From Streptomyces sp. MH60 (GTDB lineage: Bacteria; Actinomycetota; Actinomycetes; Streptomycetales; Streptomycetaceae), in assembly GCF_002939385.1 (NCBI RefSeq), contig NZ_MULI01000002.1, forward strand, positions 124,001 to 188,000: a stretch of 64,000 bases of DNA, read 5' to 3'. Below the pieces are notes generated by a model, which made no database searches, was not told where the DNA came from, and saw only the letters and a program-made list of their open reading frames with translations. Position numbers and translations under genes: made by a program. Shown in pieces: positions 43,960 through 53,456 of this stretch (position 1 is the stretch's first letter; each line of letters begins with the position of its first letter).

Positions 43960-44250
43960 CCTCGCTCGCGGTGATCAAGTGGATCTTCGAGCCGTACTTG
44001 CCCCGGGCGACAGGATTCGGGCCTGTCAAGTCCCCCTTTTGAGGGCCCGCATGTTCACCGAGTCGATCGCACAGCGGGACCAGTCGAGCTCGCCGCGGTG
44101 ACCGCGTTCGTCCGGGGCCGGGCGATGGAGCTTGTCCCACACCCGGTTCTTCGTCCCCTCGGCGAAGCGTCGATGGGCCGTGGCGCCCGACGGCCCGAAC
44201 GACGCCGACGGCAACTGCTGCCACCTGCAGCCAGACATGGCCGCGAACGA
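43960..44250 (-). mobile_element. IS5-family transposase remnant (second type)
   Basis: Leftward. CRWQQLPSASFGPSGATAHRR in one frame, then HRGELDWSRCAIDSVNMRAL and a stop, continuing one frame over with LTGPNPVARGKYGSKIHLIT, the DDE-domain junction of IS5-group elements with a two-frame transposase. Both ends are missing. Different from the element at 41040-41598. Confidence 0.7.
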
Positions 44251-44269
44251 CCGGCCCGGTGGCCCGGCG

Positions 44270-45580
44270 TCAGCCAAGGACTGTGCCTGTGGATGCGGCC
44301 GGTCGACGGCGGCGTGAGAACGCAGCGAGGTCGATGGTCTGGCCGGTGTGTTCGCAGGTGTGCGTGAGCGCACTGTGGTCGTGGTCGTGCCCGCCTTCGA
44401 CACCGTGGATCAGGGTGGTCATGAGGCGGCCCACCAGCGGGGCGTTCTTGAACTGATTACCGCTGGTGCCGATGGCCACGTAGAAGCCGGCAAGTTCGGT
44501 TCGGTCGTATACGGGGGTCCAGTCGTCGGTCACGTCGTACACGCCTGCCACCCCTTTGGGCTTGTTGGGAACGCGCAGACCGGGCAGTCGGCGAGCCGCC
44601 CGCGTCACCTGCGTTCTGAACTGCGACACGGTCGGAAGGGGGCTGGCGTCGTCCGGATCGTCGAGCCATTCCAGCGGGTCGCACTCGGGTTCCGTGCCGC
44701 CGACGAGCAGGAACTCCCTGCCCTCGGGCCGTATGTATGTGCCGAGGTCCATATCGGCGAGCACCGGTGCCTGACGGTAGCCGCAGGTGTCGTGGTAGTC
44801 GGCGGGGGCCGCTACGTGATGCACCTCCTGGCGAAGCGGCCGTAGACCGATGGTGAAGTCGCCGCCCACTTCGGCGAGCCGGTTCAGCTGTCCTGACCAT
44901 GGGCCGGCCGCGTTGACGACCACCCCGGCGGACAGTTCGGTTCCCCCCTCAAGGCGCACCCCGCGCACGCGTCCCTCGCGCCGCATCACCGCGGTGACCT
45001 CGGTCTTCCAGCGGAAGGTGGTTCCGTGCCGCTGGGCGGCCGCGGCAAGGTTGCGCGCGGCGAGTTGCGGGTCGTCGACAAAGCCTCCGTCGGGTGTGTG
45101 GAGAGCACCGAGCCGAGCGGACGAGTCGGCGAAGAACTCGTCGTCATCCACGGGGCGGGGCGGGAAATACCGGCCGGTGTCCACAGCGGGCAATCGCTCG
45201 GAGAGCTCCTGTGCATCCCATTTCTCGTACGGGACACCGACCTCGTCGAAATGGCGTGTGAACAGGCTGCAGGGTGCGAAGTCCACGTCCAGCATGGTGA
45301 CGCCGCAGCGGTTGAACGCTGCGAGGGGTTCACCGGCGGGTGCTTGGAGATGGTCGCGCCATGCTTCCCAGCAGTGAAGGGACTCCCACGCAGCGTTGAC
45401 GCCAGCGATCGTTGGATAGGTGAAGCGGACCACGGCGCTCGAGGCGCTGGTGGAGCCGTTGCCTGCACCACCGAATTTGTCGACGACGACCACCCGCAGG
45501 CCGCTCCGCGCCAGTTCGAGAGCGATGGAGGATCCGATGACCCCGGCCCCGACGACGATTACGTCTGTGCTCTCAGTCAC
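44270..45580 (-). CDS. FAD-dependent amine/amino-acid oxidase (DAO family)
   Basis: 436 residues. N-terminal dinucleotide fold VIVVGAGVIGSSIALELARSG, the substrate-side GNGSTSASSAVVRFTYP segment and the C-terminal FAD-binding GFYVAIGTSGNQFKNAPLVG. Like sarcosine or N-methyl-amino-acid oxidases and glycerol-3-phosphate-type DAOs. It would oxidise an amine to an imine with FAD. Transcribed leftward downstream of the TetR gene, so the two may be co-regulated. Its 3' end touches the IS5 remnant without being disrupted. Substrate unknown. Confidence 0.9.
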   Translation of the reverse strand: MTESTDVIVVGAGVIGSSIALELARSGLRVVVVDKFGGAGNGSTSASSAVVRFTYPTIAGVNAAWESLHCWEAWRDHLQAPAGEPLAAFNRCGVTMLDVDFAPCSLFTRHFDEVGVPYEKWDAQELSERLPAVDTGRYFPPRPVDDDEFFADSSARLGALHTPDGGFVDDPQLAARNLAAAAQRHGTTFRWKTEVTAVMRREGRVRGVRLEGGTELSAGVVVNAAGPWSGQLNRLAEVGGDFTIGLRPLRQEVHHVAAPADYHDTCGYRQAPVLADMDLGTYIRPEGREFLLVGGTEPECDPLEWLDDPDDASPLPTVSQFRTQVTRAARRLPGLRVPNKPKGVAGVYDVTDDWTPVYDRTELAGFYVAIGTSGNQFKNAPLVGRLMTTLIHGVEGGHDHDHSALTHTCEHTGQTIDLAAFSRRRRPAASTGTVLG

Positions 45581-45778
45581 GTTTCAACTCACCTTCTTAT
45601 CGCCGGACCAGAGGGTTCCTGCGGCGGCGCGGCGGGGCGCCGCTCCGCCGTCGCCCGCACCGCGCGCGGGTAAAATGCCGTGCTCCGGACGCTGTTGTCG
45701 TCACCTGACGTCGCCGTACAGCACCGTTGTCACGCATGTGCGCCGGATGCTCAGTTGCGTGTGAGGGGCGAAGGCCGC

Positions 45779-46375
45779 TCAACGTTCCGGACGTGATCGT
45801 GGAGCGGGTGGGCCCTCGCGCATGCGCAAGATCAAGGTGACCGCGTCCTCCGAGCGGGTTCCGGGAGTGAGGAGTTCCTGCAGGAGGAGGCCGCGAATCG
45901 CGGCAATGGTGACGGTGGCTACCTCCCGCGCGTGCTTCGCCTCAAGCCCTTCACGTTCCGCGAGTGACGACAGCATCACGGTCAGGTCGTCGATCGACTC
46001 CACGAACTCACGGAAATCCTCGGGGGCGTACGCGGCCAGTCCGACGACGTAGAAGAAGCCGCGGACACGCGACAGCTGCTCCGGCCGGGTGTAAGCAGCC
46101 CAGATCGCCCCGACGAAATCGTCGAAGGTGCCTTGCTGGGCGGCCTTGAGAAGTGCCTCGTTGTCACGGGATCGCTGGGCCGTGAGCATGGCGGCCAGGA
46201 CGCCCGGGAGCGCCCCGAAGTGGTAGCGCAACAGGGCGTGGCTGGTTTCGATGCGGGCGGCGATCTCACGGAGGGACATCTCTGGCGGGGGAAGGGTCTC
46301 ACCGAAGGCGTCGAGCAGCCGTGCCAGGAGTCGTTCGCGCGCGCTGCCGTCGCGTTGCGAGGTTGACAGGATCAC
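45779..46375 (-). CDS. TetR-type transcriptional regulator
   Basis: 198 residues from GTG 46373-46375. Helix-turn-helix MSLREIAARIETSHALLRYHF near 33-53, then a helical ligand domain (GVLAAMLTAQRSRDNEALL onward). Divergent from the amidohydrolase over 52 bp that contain the small palindrome TCCATTGGA (46388-46396), a possible operator. It likely controls the amidohydrolase-esterase-oxidase genes and perhaps the oxidase gene that follows it. Confidence 0.85.
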   Translation of the reverse strand: MILSTSQRDGSARERLLARLLDAFGETLPPPEMSLREIAARIETSHALLRYHFGALPGVLAAMLTAQRSRDNEALLKAAQQGTFDDFVGAIWAAYTRPEQLSRVRGFFYVVGLAAYAPEDFREFVESIDDLTVMLSSLAEREGLEAKHAREVATVTIAAIRGLLLQELLTPGTRSEDAVTLILRMREGPPAPRSRPER

Positions 46376-46427
46376 GGCCGCAGTTTATCCATTGGAAAAG
46401 AGGATTCGCAACGGCGGAGGATCGATG

Positions 46428-47654
46428 ATGAGACCTGCTCATGTGGCCGGCGCGACGGTCATCGACGGATCGGGGCGCGACCCCAGCAAGCTCGGCCTCA
46501 CGATCGAGAACGGCCGTATTGCCCGCCTCGGCGCCTCCAGCGTGCACGGCGAGTGTCTCGATGCCGAGGGATTGACGATGACGCCGGGCCTGATCGACGC
46601 TCACGTCCACCTGGGCCTGTCGAGCCCGATCCAGCCGCACTTCTCGTTTCAGATCAGCGCCGCCGAGATCGCGGCGGACATCTTTGCCACGGCCGGCGCG
46701 ACGCTCGAGGCCGGCTTCACCACAGTTCGCGACACCGGCGGGATCGACGGCGGTGTTGTCACCGCGATTGCGAAGGGCAAGGTCAGAGGGCCGCGCGTGC
46801 TGTCGTGCGGACCTGTTCAGTGCCAGATCGGTGGGCACGGCTACTACGGAGCCGATTGGGAACCCACCGAGCTGTGGAGCAGCCACCACATCCCGGGCCT
46901 GTGTGCCCTGTCGATGATGGCGGGCAACGCGGACGAGCTGCGGCACAACGTCCGCGAAGCCTTCCGTCGCGGAGCCTCCTTCCTGAAACTCTGCGTGACA
47001 GGCGGAGTGGTGGGCGGGCATGATCGACTGACCGACACCCAGTTCACCGTCGACGAGATCGCTGTCGCAGTTCAGGAAGCTGCGGCGCGGAACACCTATG
47101 TGACCGTCCATGCCCACAACAACAAGGGCATACGCAATGCGGTCGAGGCCGGGGTGCGCTGTGTCGAGCACGGCACCAGCCTCGACGAATCCACCGCGGA
47201 TCTGATGGCCGATCGCGAGGTTGCCCTCGTGCCCACGTTCGCCGTCGTCGAGCAACTGCTGCACGACACCGCCGGAGCCGGTCTCGCCGAGTCGGCCCGA
47301 GATCGGGCCCAGGGGGCACGCGAGCAGATGACGCATGCGCTCGCTGTCGCCAAGCACGCAGGAGTACGGATCGGGTTGGGTTCCGATCTCATCGGTCCGG
47401 CCCAGGATCGGCGCGGCAAAGAACTCAGCCTGCGCGCAGCCCTCGAAACGCCGATGGAAGCGCTCGTGGCGGCGACCCGGACCAATGCTGAGATCCTCGG
47501 CCTGTCCGGCCAAGTGGGTGTCATCGCTCCCGGTGCGCAGGCAGACCTCGTTCTGTGGAGCGGCAACCCGCTCGAAGACCCAGAACTGTTCTCCGACCCC
47601 ACCAACGCCGTCCTCGTAATCCAGGCCGGCGAAATCGTAAAGGACCTCAGATGA
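46428..47654 (+). CDS. Metal-dependent amidohydrolase (imidazolonepropionase-like)
   Basis: 408 residues from ATG 46428 (GGAGG 7-11 bases upstream; ATG 46425 is adjacent and possible). Amidohydrolase superfamily: DAHVHLG (HxH), a probable carbamylated Lys in FLKLCVTGG, HAHN, EHGTSLD and Asp in GLGSDLIG. Typical for a binuclear or mononuclear metal hydrolase acting on cyclic amides, N-acyl or dipeptide-like substrates. The composite beta-sandwich ends (SGQVGVIAPGAQADLVLW) are present. Stop overlaps the esterase start (ATGA). Confidence 0.9.
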   Translation: MRPAHVAGATVIDGSGRDPSKLGLTIENGRIARLGASSVHGECLDAEGLTMTPGLIDAHVHLGLSSPIQPHFSFQISAAEIAADIFATAGATLEAGFTTVRDTGGIDGGVVTAIAKGKVRGPRVLSCGPVQCQIGGHGYYGADWEPTELWSSHHIPGLCALSMMAGNADELRHNVREAFRRGASFLKLCVTGGVVGGHDRLTDTQFTVDEIAVAVQEAAARNTYVTVHAHNNKGIRNAVEAGVRCVEHGTSLDESTADLMADREVALVPTFAVVEQLLHDTAGAGLAESARDRAQGAREQMTHALAVAKHAGVRIGLGSDLIGPAQDRRGKELSLRAALETPMEALVAATRTNAEILGLSGQVGVIAPGAQADLVLWSGNPLEDPELFSDPTNAVLVIQAGEIVKDLR

Positions 47655-48505
47655 GCACCATGTGGCGGGGCTGCCTCCCCCACACCGACTATTTCGAGAT
47701 GCGCTCCAGCGGTGGGCATGACTACGGCGTCTGGGTCACCACGCCACCGCACTACGACCCTGCCACGGCGCCAGCGCCTGTCGTGTACGTGCTGGACGGG
47801 AACTGGGCCGTGGGCATGACTGCTCCACTCATCGTCACGCAGCTGGACCCCATGCAGGCGATTCAGCCCTATGTCCAAGTCAGCGTGGGCTACGCGGGCG
47901 AGGAAGCCGAGCACTGGGAGCGGTTGCGCAATCGCGACCTCGTGCCGCCCGGCGAACCCATAGCAAAGGAGTACATCGATGCGGTGGAAATGGGGGTCGA
48001 AAAGGGTGTGACGACTCGCGAGCAAGCCGACGCCTACCTGGCTGAATTGAGCGACAGCCGCGGGGACATGTTCCTGAATTTCCTTACCGACGACCTGCAC
48101 CCGCGAATCGAACGCGACTGCGGCACAGCCCCGAGCGGTCACGGCCTCTTCGGCTACTCCTACGGCGGACTCTTCAGCCTCTACGCCTGGCTCACCAAGG
48201 GCACCTTCTTCGAGAGCATCGGCGCGGGCAGCCCGGGCATCGTCAATGCGGACAGTCGGGTTTTCGCTGGGCTTGACTCCATGGGTGGCACCCTGCCCGG
48301 CACCAAGCTGCACGTGACCTTCAACGAGCAGGAGATACTCGGAGACCTGGCGGTCTACCAGAATCTCGCGAAGAACGCGGCCACGTTTCTTCACCGCCTC
48401 ACCTCGCACGGCGGATCCGTCACCAGCGCACTCATGCACGAGACGCATGTGACCGGGCTGCAGGCGTCGTTCCTCAGCTACCTCAGGACCTGTCGCGCCC
48501 AGTGA
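47651..48505 (+). CDS. Alpha/beta hydrolase (esterase D-like)
   Basis: 284 residues, ATG 47651 overlapping the amidohydrolase stop by 4 bp, so translated together. Esterase-D/IroE-type fold: PVVYVLDGNWAVGMT near the N-terminus, nucleophile elbow GLFGYSYGGLFS, and a C-terminal His in MHETHVTGLQ. No signal peptide. It may hydrolyse an ester or acyl-enterobactin-like linkage of the same compound handled by the amidohydrolase. Confidence 0.87.
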   Translation: MSTMWRGCLPHTDYFEMRSSGGHDYGVWVTTPPHYDPATAPAPVVYVLDGNWAVGMTAPLIVTQLDPMQAIQPYVQVSVGYAGEEAEHWERLRNRDLVPPGEPIAKEYIDAVEMGVEKGVTTREQADAYLAELSDSRGDMFLNFLTDDLHPRIERDCGTAPSGHGLFGYSYGGLFSLYAWLTKGTFFESIGAGSPGIVNADSRVFAGLDSMGGTLPGTKLHVTFNEQEILGDLAVYQNLAKNAATFLHRLTSHGGSVTSALMHETHVTGLQASFLSYLRTCRAQ

Positions 48506-48565
48506 GCCTGGACGCCGCAGCTCTCCTTCCGTCCCATGTGAGTCGACTTCTCTGGAGGTGTGCGA

Positions 48566-49981
48566 GTGGCCGAGCGTGACTTCGTCAGCACGGTGCCCCC
48601 GGCCGCGGGTATCGCCGAAGCACTCAGACGACGGCTGCCCGCCGGCCGGGTGGTGACTGATCCGGACATCGTCGCCGGTCTCTCGCACGACCAGGCGGTG
48701 TGGGCACCTGTGGGGCGAGCGGTGGCGGTCGTGCGCGCCAAAAGCACCGACGAGGTCCAGACCGTGGTGCGTGCGTGCCTGGAGCAAGAAGTCCCGTTGG
48801 TCGCACGCGGCGCCGGCACTGGATTGTCGGGGGGAGCCAATGCCGTCGACGGAAGCGTGATTCTCGCGCTGGACGGCATGGACAGGGTGCTGGAGGTCGA
48901 CCAGCTGGAGCGCCTCGCCGTCGTACAGCCCGGTGTGGTCAACGACGACCTCCGGACCCATGTAGCGGCACTCGGCCTGTGGTACCCGCCCGACCCCGCC
49001 AGTTCGCCTTGGTCGACCATGGGAGGAAATGTCGCGACGAACGCCGGCGGAGTGTGCTGCGTCAAGTACGGCGTCACCCGCGACTATGTCCTCGCCTTGG
49101 AGGTCGTGACCGGCACGGGCGAGGTGGTCCGGCTCGGGCGCCGTACGTCAAAGGGGGTTGCAGGATACGACCTTGTGGGCCTCGTGGTGGGGGCGGAGGG
49201 CACTCTTGGCGTCATCACCGAGATCACGGTCCGGCTGCGACGCCTGCCTCCTGTCGGCGTAACCGCCGTCGGCTACTTCGACAGCGTCGGGCAGGCCGGT
49301 GACGCGGTGCGGGCGACGGCTGCCGCGGGGCTGCGGCCGGCCGCGCTGGAGCTCATCGACCGGCACTGTCTGCGCGCGGTCGACGCCTGGAAGAACATGG
49401 GACTCTCCACCGAGGCGGACGTGGTGCTCCTGGCGCGTTTCGACGATGACGGCCGCGCCGCCGACGAAGGCGCCCGCCGGATGGTCGACTGCTTCCGTGG
49501 GGCCGGCTCGACTTGGGCGGACCGGTCGGAGACGGAGGAAGAAGCAGAGATGCTCTTCGCGGCCCGCCGACTGGCCTTCCCGGCACTCGAGCGGCTGGGC
49601 CCAGTCCTCACGGAGGACGTCTGTGTACCCATCGGGGCGCTGGCGGAGATGCTGACCCGCATCGACCGGACCGCGCAGAGGCACAGGATCACCATCGCCA
49701 ACATCGCGCACGTTGGGGACGGCAACTTGCATCCGCTGCTTGTGACGGAACACGGTGACGCCGCGGCTCAGGTCCGGGCTCGTGCGGCGTTCGACGACAT
49801 CATCGCAGACGCCCTTGAATTGGGTGGCACGGTGACGGGGGAGCACGGTGTGGGACTGCTCAAGCGGCCCGGTCTCACCCGGGAACTCGGTCCAGCCGTC
49901 CTGCAGTTGCATCGCGCGGTGAAGCACGCTCTCGACCCGGCCGGAATCCTCAATCCCGGCAAGGTTTTCGGACCGGCGTGA
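48566..49981 (+). CDS. FAD-linked oxidase (GlcD/D-lactate dehydrogenase type)
   Basis: 471 residues from GTG 48566 (GGAGG 7 bases upstream). FAD_binding_4 domain: VPLVARGAGTGLSGGANAV, an STMGGNVATNAGG segment, then the C-terminal FAD-oxidase domain with IANIAHVGDGNLHPLLV and GTVTGEHGVGLLKR. The closest pattern is glycolate oxidase subunit GlcD or D-2-hydroxyacid (D-lactate, 2-hydroxyglutarate) dehydrogenase. It would oxidise a hydroxyacid, perhaps the product of the amidohydrolase and esterase steps. No GlcE/GlcF genes follow, so it may act alone. Confidence 0.9.
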   Translation: MAERDFVSTVPPAAGIAEALRRRLPAGRVVTDPDIVAGLSHDQAVWAPVGRAVAVVRAKSTDEVQTVVRACLEQEVPLVARGAGTGLSGGANAVDGSVILALDGMDRVLEVDQLERLAVVQPGVVNDDLRTHVAALGLWYPPDPASSPWSTMGGNVATNAGGVCCVKYGVTRDYVLALEVVTGTGEVVRLGRRTSKGVAGYDLVGLVVGAEGTLGVITEITVRLRRLPPVGVTAVGYFDSVGQAGDAVRATAAAGLRPAALELIDRHCLRAVDAWKNMGLSTEADVVLLARFDDDGRAADEGARRMVDCFRGAGSTWADRSETEEEAEMLFAARRLAFPALERLGPVLTEDVCVPIGALAEMLTRIDRTAQRHRITIANIAHVGDGNLHPLLVTEHGDAAAQVRARAAFDDIIADALELGGTVTGEHGVGLLKRPGLTRELGPAVLQLHRAVKHALDPAGILNPGKVFGPA

Positions 49982-50141
49982 CCCCTTGGCCGTGTGCGGG
50001 CTCCAGCTTCAGGGCCGTCGCATGAGGCGTGTCTGCGGTTGCAGAGCCAGCACCTCCCAATCGTCATGTCGACGCCGACCACCGCCCTTTGGTGCGTATC
50101 GACCCCTTCCCCTTGACAGGGCTACCCGCCGACACGACCGT

Positions 50142-50155
50142 TGAGAGCGCTCTCA
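50142..50155. promoter_or_regulatory. CebR-like operator TGAGAGCGCTCTCA
   Basis: Perfect 14-bp palindrome 27 bp before the GH43 start. It differs from the Streptomyces CebR cellobiose-repressor box (TGGGAGCGCTCCCA) only at the symmetric third positions, so a LacI-type glycan repressor probably binds. TTGACA lies at 50113-50118. Confidence 0.75.
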
Positions 50156-50182
50156 CTCACGTGATGTACACGAGGAGAACTG

Positions 50183-51331
50183 ATGCGCCCTTCCCGTTGG
50201 CTCGCCGGTGCTGTTCCGCTGGGGCTCGTAGGCCTCCTCGCACTCGGGCAGGCCGCGAACGCTGCCCAGCCGGACGAGCGGCCCACCGACAGCGCCCAGG
50301 AGGCGGACAGGGGGGCGACGGAGCGGGCGGTGACCGTTGCGGATCAGCCCTCAACGCTGGGGCGCTCCCTGGTGGGCGGGGCGGACCCGACCGTGATCAA
50401 GGTGGGTGACCTGTACGTCTCGGCCAAAGCCGTTGACGGCGGGATCGCGGTGCGTACGGCCGCCACCCCGGAGGAAGTGGCCACCGCGCCCAAGCACCAG
50501 GTGTGGCGGGACACTGCCGGTCTGGGCGAGGTGTGGGCACCGGAGATCGTGCATCACGACGGCCAGTACCGGATCTACTTCGCCGCCGGCCGGGGCGCGG
50601 CCCACCGGATGTATCACATTGCCTCAGCCAACCCGACGTCCGGTTACTCCCCGGCCGTCAAGGTGTCCCTGCCCGGCGACAAGTGGGCCATCGACGGGGC
50701 TCCCTTCACCTACAACGGGCAGCGCTGGTTCGTGTGGTCGGGCTGGTCCGGCGACACCAACGTCGAACAGAACCTCTACATCGCCCGGATGAGCAGCCCC
50801 ACCGCGGCCACCGGCGGCCGCTACGTCATCTCGCAGCCGCGCGAGCCATGGGAGCGGGTCGTGGGCAACCCGTACATCAACGAGGCTCCCCAGCCTGTCG
50901 TCGACCCCTCCGGACGGCTGCACGTCGTGTACTCCGCGAATGGCAGTTGGAGTGACAAGTACTGCATCGCCGACTTGCGGCTGCGGGCGGGCGGCGACCC
51001 CACGTACGTCTGGGACTGGTACAAGAGCAACGGCTGCCTCTTCGGCTCGCACGCGCCGTCCATGATGTCCGGCTGGACCCCGACCGTGAACGTCAACGGA
51101 CCTGGCCATCACTCGTTCATCCTGCCCCGGGGCGACGTCAACGCCGCTCCGCCCTCCGGAAACCGCTTCCCCACCCTTTACCACGCGGTCGCCAAGGGCA
51201 CCCCGTACTCGTGGTCCAACCGCTACTGGTACTCCGGTACGGCGGTCTGGTGGAGCAACACCACCTACCGGCGCGCCAACGTTCCCGGGAGCACGACCGA
51301 TGCGGGCTACAGCCTGAAGTTCTTCGAGTAG
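50183..51331 (+). CDS. Secreted glycoside hydrolase family 43-like enzyme
   Basis: 382 residues. Sec signal peptide MRPSRWLAGAVPLGLVGLLALG... ending near ANAAQ (residue ~28). Five-blade propeller features of GH43: GGADPTVIKVGDLY with Asp68 (base), KWAIDGAPF with Asp171 (pKa modulator) and YINEAPQPV with Glu234 (acid). Also GEVWAPEIVHHDGQYRIYFA. GH43 enzymes are arabinofuranosidases or xylosidases. No binding module is visible. A CebR-like operator precedes it. Stand-alone gene between two catabolic regions. Confidence 0.88.
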   Translation: MRPSRWLAGAVPLGLVGLLALGQAANAAQPDERPTDSAQEADRGATERAVTVADQPSTLGRSLVGGADPTVIKVGDLYVSAKAVDGGIAVRTAATPEEVATAPKHQVWRDTAGLGEVWAPEIVHHDGQYRIYFAAGRGAAHRMYHIASANPTSGYSPAVKVSLPGDKWAIDGAPFTYNGQRWFVWSGWSGDTNVEQNLYIARMSSPTAATGGRYVISQPREPWERVVGNPYINEAPQPVVDPSGRLHVVYSANGSWSDKYCIADLRLRAGGDPTYVWDWYKSNGCLFGSHAPSMMSGWTPTVNVNGPGHHSFILPRGDVNAAPPSGNRFPTLYHAVAKGTPYSWSNRYWYSGTAVWWSNTTYRRANVPGSTTDAGYSLKFFE

Positions 51332-52132
51332 CCAGAAGGCGATGTGGGCACTGTTGACGCAGTCCTTGACGTTCCCGGTGACACAGCGCCGGCGAACGTG
51401 GACGGTTCGGGCGAGGCGCTCCACGCGACGCCTCGCTCACCTCCGTGGTCCCCGACAGCGGTCATCTCCGCGTTGCCCGTCGGCTGCCTGGCCACGCCCG
51501 CAACCGGTGCCAGCACGCCGGAACCCCGGCTGGGACCTCGGAACTCTTGTACGGCTTCGGCGTCCAAGTGATGCACGTCAAGAAACAGAGTCAGGTCTAC
51601 GCCCTTCCCGGCGTCGCGCGCTCACTCCGCCGTGTTCACCCGTTCGCCGACCGCTAGGGGCCTGAGATGCCGATTCCTCCCCGAAGCCGCGCTGCGTGGG
51701 CCTCTTGACCACCCGTGTCAGGCACAGCCCAGGAAGTGGTCGTGAATCAGACGTTCACCTGTGGCCGTGCGGCCCGTACATCGGCCAGGTGCTGGATGTA
51801 TTGGGCAGCGCGCCTGCTGTGCAGCAGGGCGAGGAGACTCGTGGTCGTCAGGGTGAGCCGGTTGAGCACAGTGCTCTTCCCGGCGCCCGCGGTGCCCTCC
51901 TGCGCGACGAGCACGGCCTCACCCCTGGTCCTTCTCGGCGACGAGCCGGCCGACGAAGTGCGCGGCTCTGCCGTAGCACAGGCTTGGGAGCCGTACAGCA
52001 GGCTGGCGTCGTGGGCGAGCCACGTGCTCTGTGAGTAGCCGCTGTCTGGGTCCCACGGGGTGGGGCGAAACCACGCGTAGCGGGTGCGTGCCGCCTCGGG
52101 CTCCCTGCCGGGGAGTGAAGAGGCGACGAAGC
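51332..52132. other. Decayed region with a P-loop fragment
   Basis: About 800 bases. Leftward near 51750-52090 there are protein-like runs: a WDPDSGYSQSTWLAHDASLL stretch, then after a frame change VLVAQEGTAGAGKSTVLNRL with a Walker A GTAGAGKST, ending in a stop at 51747. It looks like the remains of an NTPase. 51345-51700 holds nothing recognised. Confidence 0.4.
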
Positions 52133-53224
52133 TCACGCCGGCGGGGGAGCGGTGCTGGCCCGGACGATGAATTGCACGGATGGCAGCTGGACCGGCCGGA
52201 AGTCCTTGCCTTCGGTCAGTGCGACCAGCGTCTGTGCGGCGGCGTGGCCCCAGGCCAGGACGTCCTGACGGGCCGTGGTCAGAGGGGGTGAGATGCAGTC
52301 GGCCAGTGGGATGTCGTCGAAGCCGACGACCGACAGGTCCTTCGGGACCCGCAGGCCGCGGCTGGTCGCGGCGGTGATCCCGGCGATGGCCATCAGGTCG
52401 TTGGCGTAGACGATCGCCGTCGGTGGTTCGTCCTGGTCCAGCAGCCGGTGGGTGGCCTGGGCGCCGGACGCGCCGGTGAAGTCGGCTTTGGCGGGCGGGA
52501 GTTCGGGCAGGCCGGCCTCCGCGAGAGCCTGGCTCCACGCGATGCGCCTGCTCTCGGTGTGGACGTACCCCTCGGCGCCGCAGACATGGCCGATGCGCCG
52601 GTGCCCGAGCGACCGCAGATGCCTGACCGCCTGGCGGATGCCGCTGCCGTCGTCGACGCTGATGGACGGGATACCGGTGCCCTCCTGGGGCGGACCCACG
52701 ATCAGTGCCGGGATGTCCAGCTCCGTCATGAGCGCGGGGCGTGGGTCGTCGACCCGCAGGTCGGTCAGGAAGACGCCGTCGACCCGGCCGTCCCCGGCCA
52801 GCCGTTCGTAGGCCCGCCGTTCGGACTCCGCGTCGGGGACGACCTGGAGCACGAGTGCGTAGCCGAGCGGGGCGAGTCCGGTTTCGATGCCCGCCACGAA
52901 CTGCGGGAAGAACGGGTCGGTGCTCAGCAGTTCGGGCGGCCTGCGGATTACCAGCCCCAGGGTCTGCCACCGCCTGGTGGACAGGGCGCGAGCGCCGGCG
53001 TTGGGCTGCCAGCCCAGGTCGTCCATGGCGGCGCGGACCCGGCGGCGCGCCTGCGGGCTGACCCCGGGGCGGTCGTTGACGACGAAGGAGACGGTCGCCT
53101 TGGAGACCTGGGCCAGCGCGGCCACGTCGCCGATCGTGGGGCGGCGGGCCCGGGGCGGCCGCGGCGGGGCCTCGCCGGTGCTGTCCGCCGCCGGTTCGCC
53201 CGTCGGGCCCTTCTGTTGCGTCAT
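52133..53224 (-). CDS. LacI-family transcriptional repressor
   Basis: 363 residues. N-terminal LacI helix-turn-helix: TIGDVAALAQVSKATVSFVV and NDRPGVSPQARRRV, then the hinge, and the periplasmic-binding-type sugar domain (RSLGHRRIGHVCG, AIVYANDLMAIAGI, VVGFDDIPLADCISPPLTT). A Pro/Arg-rich ~25-residue N-terminal extension precedes the HTH. Divergent from the sugar ABC importer; TAAACCGGTTTGA between them is its likely operator, repeated before the PL8 lyase at 60069. It should derepress the regulon when the target sugar enters. Confidence 0.93.
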   Translation of the reverse strand: MTQQKGPTGEPAADSTGEAPPRPPRARRPTIGDVAALAQVSKATVSFVVNDRPGVSPQARRRVRAAMDDLGWQPNAGARALSTRRWQTLGLVIRRPPELLSTDPFFPQFVAGIETGLAPLGYALVLQVVPDAESERRAYERLAGDGRVDGVFLTDLRVDDPRPALMTELDIPALIVGPPQEGTGIPSISVDDGSGIRQAVRHLRSLGHRRIGHVCGAEGYVHTESRRIAWSQALAEAGLPELPPAKADFTGASGAQATHRLLDQDEPPTAIVYANDLMAIAGITAATSRGLRVPKDLSVVGFDDIPLADCISPPLTTARQDVLAWGHAAAQTLVALTEGKDFRPVQLPSVQFIVRASTAPPPA

Positions 53225-53335
53225 GCCGCCTCGCTTCTCCTCGTCGACGACTTCCCACGCGGACCCGCCGGATGGACGAGTTTATGTCGGCCCGGTGACA
53301 GAACGATTCGGTGCCATCCCTTGACCGTCTCATAC

Positions 53336-53348
53336 TAAACCGGTTTGA
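53336..53348. promoter_or_regulatory. LacI operator TAAACCGGTTTGA
   Basis: Contains the perfect 10-bp palindrome AAACCGGTTT, in the gap between the LacI gene and the importer operon. The identical 13 bases recur at 60069-60081. Confidence 0.85.
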
Positions 53349-53456
53349 TGAGCCCGTCACCCCGCGACGATCTTTCCGGCGGGGCAGGTCCGCAGCGCCG
53401 ACGCAGAGGGTCCGCTCCGGGCCCTCGACCATCCGCAGGGAAGGGAGTTGGGCGCT

